The notes: a model not told the origin generated them from the letters alone. A DNA stretch of 64,000 bases from Hymenochaete sp. R1 (GCA_019400425.1 JAFREE010000019.1:186001-250000), one strand, 5' to 3'. Counted from the stretch's first letter, positions 23,925 to 39,577 are shown. Numbers and translations: made by a program.

Positions 23925-24981
23925 ATGCCTCCCTCCTTCATCGTTTTCCAGTATGCCGCCTTCTTCGTGTGTTTGGCTGCCATCGTCCTTAGCTGGACAA
24001 CAAGCTTCAAAGAGAACGTAACCTTTCCTTCAGGATTTAAAGGCCAACGCGTGCTAGTGCTCACCGCCCATCCAGATGACGAGTGCATGTTCTTCGGTCC
24101 AACGATAACTTCTCTCACTCAAGCTCAAGTCTCTCTCCATGCTCATCAAGACCTCAGCGCGTCGCTAGCAAAACCCGACGTGTTTTCTTTCTGCCTCTCT
24201 TCCGGAGATGCGGTCGGCTTGGGAGAAGTTCGGAAACGCGAGCTGGACGGCAGCTTGGACGTGCTTGGTATTGCCAAAGACAATCGGAAGGTCTTGGACG
24301 AACCGTACGTCGTATCTCCGTCAAAAAAATGCTATACTTGCGCTAACTCTACGGTCATCAGTTTCAAAGACAACATGACGGCATATTGGGACTCGGATGT
24401 CATAGCTCAGCACGTCGTCCCTTTCGTCGTTGATCACTCCATAAACATCGTACGTTTCCCACTCCGACTCAGATTACCCCTTCACGCTCAGTCTCAAACA
24501 CCCTGATCTGCTGTAGATCCTGACCTTTGACAATAAAGGCATCTCTTCTCACCCGAATCACATATCACTGTATCATGGCACCCAAGCCGCTCTGAGGACA
24601 CTCCAATCGTCGCAGTCCCATCTTTCGGTTCGGGCATACGGCCTCAAGACGGTCTCGGTACTCCCAAAATACACAGGTCCTCTATTCGCCATTCCCGTCT
24701 ACTCGAATCGACTCGCCTGCAATCCCATCCCGCAATCCATGGCTAATTTCGTCTCGCTAGCAAAGATCCTCGAATTCCTCTTTGATTGCAGTGCCCTCCC
24801 CACAGACCTCGACGACAACAAGTACGCTGACTCTCTGGTGTTTGTCTCGGGGTGGAGAGAGTATTGGACAGCGCTGGAGGCGATGAGGAAGCACGAATCG
24901 CAGCTTGTTTGGTTCAGGTGGCTTTATGTACTCTTCTCGCAGTACATGTGGTTGAACGAATGGGAGGAGGTCGTTCCCTAG
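23925..24981 (+). CDS. GPI12: N-acetylglucosaminyl-phosphatidylinositol de-N-acetylase (PIG-L/GPI12)
   Basis: The model has three exons: 23925-24304, 24362-24449 and 24517-24981 (310 aa). It catalyses the second step of GPI-anchor synthesis on the cytosolic face of the ER. An N-terminal membrane anchor (FIVFQYAAFFVCLAAIVL) precedes the catalytic motif LTAHPDDECMFF, which supplies zinc ligands and the general base. The second metal-site motif is ISSHPNHISLYHG in exon 3, and the C-terminus is FSQYMWLNEWEEV. All catalytic residues are present. Exon 2 is 88 nt in phase 2, a pattern repeated exactly in the altered paralog at 31747. Start at the ATG immediately before the membrane anchor. Confidence 0.94.
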
Positions 24982-25534
24982 CTCGGAGACGACAAGAGAG
25001 GTAATGGAATGAAACGAAAGATGGACGGGTCGAGTGCGCGCCTCTGCGTCTATGGGATTTCTTGCGCACGACAATTGCGAACTCACAGAGTGCGGTATGC
25101 AATGCAAGATTGCTTCCTCTCTGCTCGCGAATGCGGCGAATTTGTGTTGGTTTCGTACAGTCAGACTTACATTTGGATCTGGGTCTTCACGACGGCAACC
25201 ATCACGCCTTCGGTTTGAGGACCACTGTCCTGAAATGAGCTTGTCGCATGCATTTACCCAAATTCACAGCGATCGGACTGTGGATTGCTGCAACTTGAAT
25301 CACCCATCAGTTTCCGATGGATACGTATGTGCAGAATACGAGCTATTCGGTGAACCTTTTTTTCGGTTTGAGTGCAGTATATATACATGCCAAGAATTAC
25401 ATTTTTTAACTAGAACTTCAGACTTTTGAATTCACATCACGGAAAATGAGATCAGCAAGAGAGATAAGCGGTAGTACAGAGGATAATACACCAACTGGTT
25501 GCCATCTTCAATCTTTTCGGGGCACGCCAGAGAA
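24982..25534. other. Convergent intergenic region (GPI12 / RPA3)
   Basis: About 550 bp between converging genes. No gene or RNA seen; probably two 3' UTRs. Confidence 0.55.
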
Positions 25535-26182
25535 TCAGAAAATATTTTTGAAGCGCTCGTCGTGCGTCATCTCAATACAATCGTTGACGAGTTCCATGTC
25601 TGGCGAAGCATATATGAAACGGTAATGAATGAGTATATACGTCGTGTCTCGAGCCAGTCCCAAAGGGAAAATGAGAAAAGCGCGAACCTAACTCGTTGCC
25701 CAGGTTGATGCTTGCCTGGAGCTTGATGGCATTCACGTCTTCAACGGTGCCGATGACCTCGACGTAGGTGTCTTCAAAAACGCCTTCCTATTCATGGAGT
25801 ATTCCATGTGCTCAGTGATGTATGCATGCCTTTGGAGAAGCCAATGAATACGTACCTGAGTCGTCCGTACGTTCACCTGTCCCATATCCGTCGCGGTCAC
25901 GATGGCGGATGTCCCTGAGATCTGTTAGGAGTTAGAGGATTCATACGGAACGGCACATTAAAAAGAACAGGAGGTAAGAAGAGCATAGGCAGCGAGAATG
26001 AGGGAGAACAGTCGAAAGGAGACAGTAGACAGTGGAGGGGAGGATAGGAAATTAAGGCCAAAGGTTGGGGAACGCACTCTCGTAACTTTACAGACAAGTC
26101 TGACGGTGCGCCCGATGTAGTCTCCCAGGCGAGCAGAATTGACGCGTGGGGTACGTTCGACGTCGATGTCCATTGCCTGCAT
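25535..26182 (-). CDS. RFA3: Replication protein A 14-kDa subunit (RPA3/RFA3)
   Basis: The model has four exons: 26182-26078, 25921-25856, 25787-25688 and 25599-25535 (111 aa; the family is about 110-122 aa). The protein is a single OB fold: PRVNSARLGDYIGRTVRLVCKV, GTSAIVTATDMGQVNV, EDTYVEVIGTVEDVNAIKL, then an amphipathic C-terminal helix with DMELVNDCIEM. RPA binds single-stranded DNA in replication and repair; this subunit supports trimerisation. Exon junctions were fixed by frame and give a continuous OB fold. A frame extension upstream of 26182 would begin with TTG, so the ATG at 26182 is preferred; an in-frame ATG at 26173 is also possible. Confidence 0.87.
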
Positions 26183-26975
26183 TGTAGGAAATTTGTGTCT
26201 GTTCAAAGATAAGATCGAAGGTTTTTGTGGTGGATGGTAGTGAGAGGAAGACGTGCTAGACTGCGGCTGCGGACGAACGCGACGCGACGCGTTGAGGAGG
26301 GACCATGATCCTCATTCTCATCCTGGACATGGACCACCAGCACCCATGATATGCAAGCTGGTTTTGAGTCTCGCGATCACTGCTTTTTCTCGCCCATAAC
26401 CTTCTCGTCGACCAACGCAGACTAGAAAGCTAATACACGTTGAAGAACAGAAAAAAAGGTGCTCACAAACACTGCAGCTTTCATCTCTCAAAGTTGCCAG
26501 TAAATAACTAGCTCAGACATCTTCATCTTCATCGTGACAACATCCCCCTTCCCCCGAGACTCATTTGTCTCTCTGCTCAACACCACATCCGATATCTGCA
26601 AACTAGTTGCCAATGTTACACTTCACCTTTGCGCCCATCCAGCCCGACTTACTCATCCCAACTTTGCCACATTTCTTTTTCTGCTTTGAGCCATGCTCCG
26701 CGACAGCCTTAAGCTTAAGACGACATTCGTCGTACCTTTGCCCATCCACCCCCTCTTCTTACTTTCTCCCCTCTTTCCCTTCCCTTCCCTCCCTTTACAT
26801 CCCTGCCTTAGTGAGTTTTCGCATGCCGTTGGCTTCGTGGTGGACGCTGACGTTCTTTGAACCTCCTTCTCCTTTCATTCCCTCGCCACATAATTTACTT
26901 GGAACGGAAAGGCCCACGAGCTCGCTCACTTGTTCATTTATTGATAAATAAAAGAAACCAACACCAGTTTTAAAC
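26183..26975. other. Divergent intergenic region (RPA3 / E2 gene)
   Basis: About 790 bp between two start codons. It is C/T-rich on the + strand towards the E2 gene, typical of fungal promoters. No gene seen. Confidence 0.55.
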
Positions 26976-28428
<1,453 letters not shown>

Positions 28429-29541
28429 ATGAGCATTAGTGGTGTTGAATGGATTGGAAGTGGATGTGATCAGGTGTTCTTGGTGATTGATGTTCAGTTG
28501 CTGACATAGAGATATCTATGTAGTAGAGACTCGAAGTTGCATTATTTGAATATATAACACATATTTTCAGCGATCTGGTGCAGTGTTTTGAGGAATGACA
28601 ATATTTATGACCGATTTTACCTTTTTCTTTTTTTGAAATTTGGATGGCTGAGTCTAGGATGTGCTAGTACGTTCCATGAGGGATTAGTCATTGCGGTTCA
28701 TTGCAGTGCGAGCCTTTCCCTCTATGATTGAAAAAAATATCCATGCATGTTCTAAACTAGATCCTGGCAGTGGACTCTATAAGATACAGTTGATGAAATG
28801 ATAACGCTTGACCTTGTTGGAAGGCCACAGGTGTCTCCAAGCTACACAATACCTCATTCAACACAGGGATACTGGTGCGATGGGCTCTACAGTACTTATC
28901 ACCGTGAGGGTGGTCGCCTCGGTTACTCATGTAATAATAATGAGACGAACAGGCGGTGCTGGAATAACGAATAGAGCCTAATTGAGCGATGCTATTGTCG
29001 ATAGCTTGACTCGGAAGTGAGCAGGCCCGGGGTGTGTTGAGCAGGACCGTGTGTGGGTAAAGGCAACAGCCGCGCTTTCCACTCCCGGCTTTCCCTGTAA
29101 CCACCACCATCTCCCCTCCTCAAGGTAAGTCCATCCTATCCATCCTCTCCTCTTCGTCGTCGTCCGCTGACTAGCTTCCCTTTGTTTCTTTCGTTGCTGT
29201 CGCTGTTGACGTCGTCGTCGTCCATATCTCTGATCGACCGCGATCGCTCGATCATCTCTGTCGTCGTCGTGCATCACTCACACTACCGCATTGGCCCCGC
29301 ATACTCATTCGTTCTATACCCTCGTGCCCTGCAATCATCGACGACTGGCTCTCATGGTCTCACCTCGCCTCTCGTCGCCTCGTCTATGCTTCTACATCGT
29401 CTCTCTATTTCGTATCTCCACCCCACTCACCACTACGCGCGCGCGCTGGTCGTCCATCTATCACCGAACGCTCAAAACACAGCCTGACAAAGCGTTTTCT
29501 TTTCTCGTACCCATATCCCTCGACGTCGATATCGAACAAAG
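28429..29541. other. Intergenic region between the two E2 genes
   Basis: 1.1 kb with the 3' UTR of the first E2 and the promoter and C/T-rich leader of the second. No gene seen. Confidence 0.55.
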
Positions 29542-30798
<1,257 letters not shown>

Positions 30799-31746
30799 AC
30801 GGATGTTACGAAACACGAAATGTCCCCTGGCTTGTTGCAGCTTTCGGACCTTCCCCTTTGCAATCATCCCATCCTTCCTATCACCATAGTGTTTCTTCCC
30901 TCACGTGTATAGCTAGCTCTTGGTCCCCTCCTTTCCAACGAATTCCAATCTCAAATTATAAGTTTGTTCGTTTACGAAAGCAAAGCAGGCGCAGCAACAC
31001 ACTTATTATCCTGATCCCGAACCCCGATGAAGTGTGTATACATTCATTTGTTTTCACCCCTCGTTGTTTCGTCGTTTCTTTCCCTTTTCTCTATCTCCCT
31101 GTTCGCTCTCTATTCTTGTCTTTTGACAGGGCTTGTCGGCTGGCACAAGGTGTGAATGAATGAATGATAATGTCTCGTTTTCTCACTTTAACCTCTTTAA
31201 TTAGCTCCTCTTCCTCTTTCGATTTAAAACAACTACCTTGAAGCAAATGTGAAGTGTTGCAGTCGTTATATCTATTGGGGTATCAATATTGGATATAGCA
31301 ATGATCATGAGGTCAGGTCACTTCAGATTCGTCGGCGAAATGTCGGGACTCCGATCGAGTCTACTTCGAGTCGAACAACTTGAACAAGTCGATTGCTTGG
31401 CTTCAACCCGCCATCTCCATCTCCTCTTACCCTCCATCCGTCCCAGGTCAATTTCTTCACTTGCGCCTTTAACGTTGGGTAATAGTGAGGACAGCTGCTC
31501 TGCAACTCAACAACAAGTCTGTCGAGCGCGACACGCTAACGATTCTTCCCGGTTTTCAACCCTCGAAACGAAACGAGACGATTGTGACTGCCTCCAGATA
31601 GTACAAGTAACCTCCGCGCATCGTGTACGACAACGCTTGGGGTTTGCCTAGGCATAATCTTGGAAGGCCGAGCTCAAGTCTGGAGACAATACATATATTC
31701 GAACAAGGAACGAGTCTTTATTACGCACGACAGTATTTTATGAAGG
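30799..31746. other. Intergenic region (UBC4 3' side / PIG-L-like promoter)
   Basis: About 950 bp, same-strand neighbours. No frame with recognisable content. Confidence 0.55.
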
Positions 31747-33291
31747 ATGCCTCCTAGGAAACAGGCTGGCGGCGCTGGCCTGCAGAGCCCCAGTTCCCCA
31801 AGATCGCCGAAGAAAACTCAGAGTCGGAAGGGGAAAGATGTAACACCAGCAAGAACAACAGGAGATAACGATAGAGCGACAGGGAGAGGAAACGCAGGTC
31901 CTACCGCTGCGGGTGCAGCAGCCCCAATCTCAACCTCAGCGAGCCAGATCAGCCCGCTGAACCCAGCCAACAGCTGGAAGTTCAAGTTGGTCTTCCTCAT
32001 CGTTCCTGTAAGTCTTCAGTGTGCTGTAGTATTCGGGCTTGATTCTGTCGAGTCGACGACTAACGGCGTTCACTGTCCTTGTCCTTGTTCTTATAGCTCC
32101 TCCAACTCCTCTGGAACGCTGAGGCTCCCCTCCGTCCCTTCTCTGCAGTCCGGGATAGGCTCACCGGCGAGCTCCTCTTCCACCCCTCCTCCTCGCCGTC
32201 CTCGTCTTCCGAAAACGAGAATCAGAGGCCACTGATCATCGACCCCCGCATCTTGCTCGTCGTCCCCCATGCGCGCGACGTCTTGATGTTTGCGCCGACG
32301 GTGGGGAGCTTGGTAAAAGAACCGAGGAAGGAGAAGTGTGAGGTGTTTGTTGTTGGGTTGAGTGGGGGCGGGGAGGTGTCAGTGGGAGGAGGATGGGAAG
32401 GTGCGTTGGATATTATGGGATTGGAGAAGGAGAAGAGGGTTTTATTGGATGTTCCGTAAGTACCTTTTTTTTGACTGCCGGTGTATCGAAGACCTGTACT
32501 CGAAATGTGAATGAGATGCTGTGAATACTGACTTGGGCTTGGTGTTTTTTGGTTGACTAGTACGTTGAGCGATACGAAACCTGCCTGGGATGCTGTTGAC
32601 GTTGCGGGGACCGTACTGAAGTACATCACAGACTTCAACATTGATACCGTACGTACACATTCCTTTTCTAGAACTCTCTTTGGACCCCTAGACTCAGAGA
32701 ACACCACTATCCGTGCAGGTTTTGACCTTCGACGCCGCGGGCATCACTCACAATCCACACCATAATACGACTTTCCACGCCCTCTCAAATCTCATTGTCC
32801 CTTCTTCATCTACCTCCGGAACCTCTAAACTCTTACCCCCTTCTCTGAACCTGACGAAATCCCTCGAGTCCATCCCCGCGTCATCTCGCAACCCCACGTA
32901 CCCCCGCCTATACGCGCTCCGTACCCCTCCAATCTACAAAGACGTCCTCGGTCCGTTGACGCCTATTGTGGAACACGTCGAGCTTGTGTGGAAGACCCTG
33001 AAGGGCGCTTCGTCTGCGTCCAAGTCTACTTCTACAACCCCATCCACATCCACATCCGTGTCCGAGGACGAAGACGAAGACGAAAAGGACAAAAAACCAA
33101 CTACGCCAACGAACCCTCCGAAACCAGCTCGTCGTCCGGTGACGTTTATCAGCGACATACGAACGTACGCGCGTTCTTGGCGGGCTCTGTCCCAGTTTGG
33201 GAGCGAGGTGTGGAATCCGGTGAAGGTTGTTCATTGGGCGTTGGGGAGGAGCTTGTGGGTGAATGTTTGGGAGGAGGTGACGGGGTACTGA
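31747..33291 (+). CDS. PIG-L-like protein with altered active site (candidate pseudoenzyme)
   Basis: The model has four exons: 31747-32007, 32097-32455, 32561-32648 and 32719-33291 (426 aa). A basic low-complexity N-terminus (about 75 aa) leads into a membrane segment (KLVFLIVPLLQLLW). The PIG-L fold then follows: LLVVPHARDVLMFAPT at the place of the AHPDDE motif, FDAAGITHNPHHNTTFHAL at the second metal motif, and LWVNVWEEV at the C-terminus. HPDDE has become HARDV: the metal-binding His and second Asp remain, but the first Asp (general base in the family) is Arg. In the HPxH motif the first His is Asn and the last His remains. An acidic insert (SEDEDEDEKDKK) lies near residue 340. The 88-nt exon in phase 2 and the junction before VLTFDAAG match GPI12 7 kb away exactly. 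The frame is open throughout, so it is probably expressed but may not deacetylate. The 5' exon is the least certain part. Confidence 0.82.
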
Positions 33292-33779
33292 GGGGTTGAT
33301 GGCATTGCGATGAGCGTCGTTTGCTTTGGCGTCGGTGTTGATGTCGGCTCTTTACGCTGAAGACGGCTTGCGTTCTGTGGGTGCAGGGGAGCTGGGATTC
33401 AGACATTTCCAAGTTAAAAAGTGCTACTATCATGACGCAATGTGTACTTTTCTACTTAAATTATCATTCTCCAGATACTGCCTAGAGATGGGCTTGGAAG
33501 CTCACTACTAGTACTGATTATAGTGCGTGTTTTGGCCGATGATAATATTGCAGAGTAGTGAATACGTAGTCCAAAAGAAAATAAGCCGTAAACAGACTTC
33601 AAGAAGCATAGGTCGACAGCACTTTATTCATGTCTCGAAGCAGGTACCCCCTCAACAATCTACATTCACCTCTGTCCACTCATTCATTCATGACACGCAA
33701 CCCATCGATCCATTCGTCCTTCACAATCACCTACTCAATGCCCAGAGGCACTTTATGGTAGACGAGCATAACTTGAAGC
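33292..33779. other. Convergent intergenic region (PIG-L-like / PIN4)
   Basis: About 490 bp, no gene seen. Contains one ACTAGTACT palindrome at 33507-33515. Confidence 0.55.
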
Positions 33780-34579
33780 TCAGCGCCTCCCCTCGACCAT
33801 GATCACATGGTACCCGAACGTGGTCTTCGTGAGCGGCGAGACGACGGGCTTCGCGACCGTCGACGGGGCAAGCTTGAACGCTTCCGTCTGGAATGGTTCC
33901 TATATATAAAGATAAAATAAAAACAAGTAACGTCCGAGTCAATAATGCACCAGCGATGATCGAGAGTGCAGATTTGAAAAAGGCTAAGCTCGAAGACACG
34001 TACGACCATAGACCCACGAGTCATCCATCCGAGGCTGCCGCCAGCTGCATTCGTTAGTGACCGATGACAATATTTATCAGTCAGGATGGTTCAGAAGAGG
34101 AAACATGGATCAGTTTCACGTACCTTTTGCCTTATCTTCAGAGAAATCTTGGGCGACCTTATCGAACGGCTTGCCCTCCTAAGAGCATAGTCGTTGTGTT
34201 ATGCATGCGATTGTCCAAAAGTACATGGATTCATCAATTCGAACGTAACATGGTCAGCCTTCAGACCGAAGCCGAGGCGCAACTTGCAGCATTTCTCGTA
34301 AGCCGCAGACGCACCTCCAAGATGAGCTTCAGCGCCTCCGTCGCTCGCGAATGTTTCTCGCACAGGATGTGGCGGACATTCACTGCGGTCGCTGGCTTCA
34401 GCGTCCCTGCGGCGCCTCCGCCCTTGCCTGCAGCCTATACGTCCGATCAAATATGTGAGTGGCTTTCCGGGGTTTCTTTACCAGTAATACGGGGAAAGTA
34501 CACGAACTGTAGTTTTCTCTTCGCCAGCCTTGCCACCCTTTGTGACGACGTTTTTCTTGTCCACTGCTTTCTTGGCCAT
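33780..34579 (-). CDS. Parvulin-type peptidyl-prolyl isomerase (Par14/PIN4 family)
   Basis: The model has five exons: 34579-34508, 34434-34315, 34178-34124, 34044-34004 and 33899-33780 (135 aa; human Par14 is 131 aa). A basic Lys/Gly-rich N-terminus ([11 protein letters not shown], then [10 protein letters not shown]) precedes the rotamase domain: [48 protein letters not shown], and [14 protein letters not shown] at the end. There is no WW domain, so it is Par14-like rather than Pin1-like. Par14 has been linked to chromatin and ribosome biogenesis. The exon 1 donor is ambiguous (two in-frame GT sites nine bases apart), affecting three residues. Confidence 0.88.
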
Positions 34580-34809
34580 GAGTGCGAATGCCAGAGAACG
34601 GAAAAGCCCGCAGCTACAGGCTTTTCAAGCCTTTTTTGTTTCTCGCTAACCTAACTTTTGCAAGCTCAATGATAGCAATACAATTTATATATACCACAAG
34701 TCTATGACAAAAAGATTGAATGGTAAAGCATACATTATTATGTTTAAAGCTTTATTTAAGACAATGAATTTTTTATTTAAAAAAAAGCCAACGTCGTCAA
34801 TTCGAAATT

Positions 34810-34883
34810 GGATACATCCGGAATTGAACCGGACACCTCTCGCATGCTAAGCGAGCGTGATAAACCAACTACACCATGTACCC
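34810..34883 (-). tRNA. tRNA-Ala (anticodon AGC)
   Basis: 74 nt, no intron. The acceptor stem GGGTACA pairs with TGTATCC. The anticodon stem CTCGC/GCGAG encloses the loop TTAGCAT (anticodon AGC), and the T arm is TCCGG-TTCAATT-CCGGA. The third acceptor pair is G:U, the alanine identity element read by alanyl-tRNA synthetase, which supports the assignment independently of the anticodon. Confidence 0.95.
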
Positions 34884-35281
34884 AGACACACAGATCTATG
34901 AATAAGTAAGTATGTATTATAATTACTACAGTAATGGAGCCGAAGTTCTCGGTCTGCAGACACATCCAGTGTCGAGTCGAACTCCATCGCGATCACGGTA
35001 TTAGTTAGCGAACAGTTGCCAGAGGTCGAACAACGAAATTACTGAGGCTATTCGAGAGCTCGGCCGATTTTCGTATCAACCGATGTGCACACAGAAATAT
35101 TCAAGTCTGCATAAGATACATGACGACAGAACGAAGAGAGAAAGGGGAGGAAATCCGAACTGAAATAAATAATTCCGAGGTCTTCAATAAAATAACAGAA
35201 GCCAATAAGAGACACAGATATGATGAGAATATAACATTATTATTAAACATCGAATTCCGAGAGCAAAAATTTTCAATGTCG
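34884..35281. other. Intergenic region (tRNA-Ala / SNT1-like 3' side)
   Basis: About 400 bp, A/T-rich, no gene seen. Confidence 0.55.
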
Positions 35282-38200
35282 CTACGGCTCCTCTTGAACA
35301 GGCTCTGGGGCAGGCGTGGGTGAGTTTGAGTTGGGAAGAAAAGTCGAATATCGAGGTAAAGGCATACTGTTCGGAGGTCTACCTAGTATTGTCGATTGCA
35401 CACCCGGCCTTGATAGAGGCATGGGTGATCCGGAGGATGGTCTGGTACTGGATGAGATACTAGAACTTGGACCAGGGATGTAAGTTAATCCTTGCTCCGT
35501 TATACCGGTAATGAAACCCTCTTTGTGCATCCTGTCCACACCAAAGATGAACGGACGCGCTGTCGGCGGAGCATCGTTATTCGACGAGCTAGATCCACTA
35601 CCATTTTGGTCAAGTGTGAGAATGCCGACACCAGATGTCGCGTCCTCGATCTGCTGATCTTCAACTGCCACGGACTGATAGTGATTCGCCGTAGACATCG
35701 GTGATGGCGTACGACCCAGAGCTGCAGCCGCAATTTTTTCAAGACCCATTTCCTTGTTATGATTCTTGTAGTAGTTTGTGCATTGCTGGGCGGTCTGTGC
35801 GAAGAGATCAATACCCCGTGAACATTTTAGCCGATGAATGTACCCACTTTGGATGGTATCAGAGCCGAAATCTGTTTGAAGTCCTTTCCGTGCTTCGCAA
35901 GGAGTCGGAGGAAAGTTTCTTAAAGGGGAGTCAGTAAGTGGTCTAAATATTCAAGTCTCACATACCTCTCTCTGAATCAGTCCATGTTGTAGCGGTTGAT
36001 GTACCTTTCCGACGGGGCGCGGCTTCATCAGCCAATTTGGGTTCGCCCGCCGTCGCCAGAGCCGAGCCGTTGATTCCCTCAGCTGCTGACTTAGGTTTGC
36101 GTCCTCTACGTTTCTTGGGAGGCGCAACAGAAGCATCGCGAGTGTTGTCGGTGTCCTGAAAGGTATTATAAGTTACAGAACCTTAAGAGTAAGTATGAAC
36201 CACGTACGACAGACTGAGCATCATCGAATTCAAACTGTTTTGCAGCTGCCACAGCTGCGGCTCTCCGTTTCCTCCTACCGTCTGTCGCCTCGAGAAGACC
36301 ATCTGTAACCGGTGGTGTCTCCACTTCCCTCTCCCTGCCACTGTCGACGATGTTCGCTCCACCTCGTCCTCTTCGCCGGCCTCTTCCTGCAGGCCTTCGA
36401 CTGTCAGCCCGCTGCACGTCCACCAACAACGCATTGCCTTTTTGCTTCCCAGCCTTCCGCACCCCTTTCTTCCGTTTAGTCTGGGTCATCGTAGTCGCCT
36501 TGCGGAAGTCAATCAGTCGCTTCTTGTGGATGTAGTAGTATAGGACACATTGTGCAGGTGTCTTGTGCGAGATAAAAGAAGCGATTATGCCGAACTGCTT
36601 AGGATATTCTGCATACTTCCTGTAGAAGATCTCCTCCTCCTCCAGCGACCAGTCGTGGAACCCGCTTCTAGAGTCATAGTATTCTTCCGGTTCGGCCACC
36701 TCATTGTTCGTATCATCGAAGATATACTCGACCTGGCCCTTGTCAACTGAAATCATGTCAGGAATTCTCGCTACGTTACGAACTGCTAAATGGTTTGGAT
36801 CTGTGAGGTCATCATTGCCAATAATCGCGAGGATCTGTTCCATCTCCAAATCGGAACGCACAAACGCATCGCCGCCGAATGCTTGTGATGAACGCCGGGT
36901 TACACGCCCTCCTTGAGCAAGGTTATCTTGTATTTCGTTCGTCTTGTAAAGCTGATCTAGACGAGTGCAATGGGCATTCCATCTGTCATTGATTTCCAAA
37001 TAGTCTCGCTTCAAGCGTTCTACCTTCTCTGATAACGACTCCTGCTGGATAGCAAATTTGCTCGCAAGAACAGACCGAGTGTTCATAAGTTGCTCTTCCA
37101 TACTCTGTCCTACGACACTATCCACAATGCCTTGTACGAGCTCGTCTGGCGTGACTATGACAGGCTTGATATCTTCAGTCTCGTTTCTCCGCAAGTTGTC
37201 CATGAGAATAGGGTTGACACGTTGCGCGCGAGTCTGCGTCTCCCATGTGCGTCTGAGTAAGATCGCTTTCCGTAAAGTTTCCTGAATATCTCTGTCCTCC
37301 GCCTTTGGACGAGGTGGAAGAAGCCGGAGCCCGTCATTAGTAAATCCGGGCTCTGCCTGTAGGAGAGGAAAAGGTTGCTTCGGAGGGGACATTAACGTAG
37401 CTTTGGTGACCTGGGCCTCAATCTCGGCTATTGTCTTGTCAATGTTGGATGCTGGTTCCGGACTTTGTGTATACGGTGTCAAATTTTGTGAAGGGTTTGA
37501 TGTTATGGGCTCAGCAGGCACAGGGAGGTTGTCAGGACCCGTTTTCCTACTTGGTGGCGTAGGTGGTGTAGAAGATGCAGTTTGAGTTTGAAGATCGTTG
37601 AAGCTTACTGGGACTCTTTGGAACCGCATGTCGTTATCGGTAACATATGTTCGATCGTCCTCTAGCGAGCAATTGGGATCTGCCATTTCCACATCTACAA
37701 GTTCTTTGTTAAAAACGGGAGGGGTCGATTGTTTCGCGACAGGCTTTTGGCGAGCTAAAAATAGTTTAGCGATCTCTGGGAAGTCGCTTGAAGCACCATT
37801 GAAGAAGCTTACCAGGAGCTGGAGATACCAAACTATGGACACTCATGACACTTGGTCTGATTGAAGTACCGCTCTTTATAGGGCTGGGTGGCTGAGAAGG
37901 AGCCGATGGTCTTGTCGGCGAATAAGCGTCGTTAGGTTGTATTGAGCTTGAGGCTTCACGAACTACATCTGTTTCTTAGATTGGATATATTTGTTCAAAC
38001 GAGCGACTTACTATTACTATTGGTATCGCTGGGAATGTGATGGCGAGGGCTCGAGAAGTCTCTTCGTCGCAGAATGTCCGATTGACTAGGTGTGTATGCA
38101 TATTCTCCTGTGCGCGTAGAATCCCATCGCTCCGCATCGTCTAGAGGTACATAACTATAAGGAACAGAGTCCCAAGGAAGAGAATGGCTTGAAGGTTGTG

Positions 38201-39577
38201 AGGGCTGAGGAGATTCAACCACACGTCCATTGTGTTGATACTCGAGTGCCGATTCTCTTTGACCATACGAGGAGGCTACAATGAAAATGAAAGGATTATT
38301 CGAATCATGGTTCGTTTGTCAAAATGATGAGCCTCACGGATTCCCCTGTCTCTGTGCGGAGCGTCAGACCTGAAGTGATCATTCGGAGCATTTTCAGAGC
38401 CCTGAGAAGGAGTATGCATGGTTTGTAACGCTTCTTCGTTATTAAAGAAGTCTCGAGGACGCTGGTGTACCCTTGGTGCTGCGTAAGATGGTGACCCTAC
38501 GTTCCCCGCCTGAGCTACTGAATTGACCATTCCCGGGCTACGCTTTGGTCGAGCATCATTTGCCATTGACGAGTAAGTCGGGGAAGAAAATGAGTTCTCT
38601 CGAGAATGCCTATAAGAACCGGCGACTCGATCTTGAGCCCAATTAGATATTGAAGCACTCTGAAATCGGGGAGATTGGCTAGTTGCAGGTTGGTGCAGTC
38701 TGCTATGATCATTAAAAGCATCTGTTCTGTTGGGCGCGCGCGAAGTGCCAGATGTCTCGGGACGGTAATTCCAGCGATTTGGATGGTCGTTATAGTTTGA
38801 GAATGCATTTGTTGACCCGTGAGCGTCTGCGCTATAACGTGGTCGATCGCGAACCGAAGCGGTTCGAGGGTCGTAGGTGGAGTATTCGGTAGGGTATGTT
38901 CGATCGTACCCAGCGGTAGGAGACTGAGAAGGTAATCCGGACGCGGCTTGTTCTTGATAAAGTCGCGCGGGATCGACTTGCGACGGGGCAGGATTGAGTA
39001 GCGTGCTTCTGTAGGAGAATCATTAATTTTATTCTCTGTCGATAAGATCTAAATAAGTGCTTACAAGCGAGTCGTTGGGGGATTTCGCCGCCTCCAAGAT
39101 GGGGAAGAATCGTAATCGGGCGTACTGGGCGAATTATTCCATCTTCCGTGTTCTTCCCATTGAGGGACCACTTGCCTTTGTTCGTAGAGCGGTCGAGAAT
39201 ATAATTGGGGATTAGGAGGCGGAGAAGCGCGTCGGGCATAATGATGCGAAGATTCCCATGCCGCTTCTCGTTCGAAAGGGTCACCACGTGATTCTCTTGC
39301 CATTTCAGAAGCCCCCTGCACAGAATAATACGTTCTATCGTCACGAGCAAAAATACGCTCATTTGGAGCGTAACTTGCACTTGGGCGTGCTGGATACACT
39401 GTCCTAGGTTCTTGTTCATAGTATGTATCCGCCCTAGCGACACCGGAAGCGTCTGGACGACCGGTGGCGTATGGTGGGACGGATCTCTGTAAAACATAGC
39501 AGGGCGGATGCGTTAGTTTCTAATAGATTGATGAGAAGGAATAAACAATGGGAACAAACATTATAATATGATGCCAT
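35282..39577 (-). CDS. Two-SANT corepressor, NCoR/SMRT-Snt1-like (Set3-type complex)
   Basis: The model has nine exons: 39577-39560, 39486-39065, 39008-38338, 38275-38012, 37968-37813, 37754-36208, 36155-35966, 35918-35848 and 35794-35282 (1283 aa). The first 450 residues are disordered (Ser, Pro, Arg, Tyr, Asn). A conserved helical region lies around residues 650-860. SANT1 (about 878-930) reads DWSLEEEEIFYRKYAEYPKQF, then TPAQCVLYYYIHKKR. SANT2 (about 1079-1128) reads TWTDSERETFLRLLAKHGKD, then TAQQCTNYYKNH, and is split over three exons. Basic AT-hook-like segments (GRGRRRGRGG, KKRRGRKPK) lie between them. The paired SANT layout is that of NCoR/SMRT and yeast Snt1, scaffolds of HDAC complexes such as Set3C. 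The first exon encodes six residues only. Naming it SNT1 would need an ortholog search. Confidence 0.83.
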
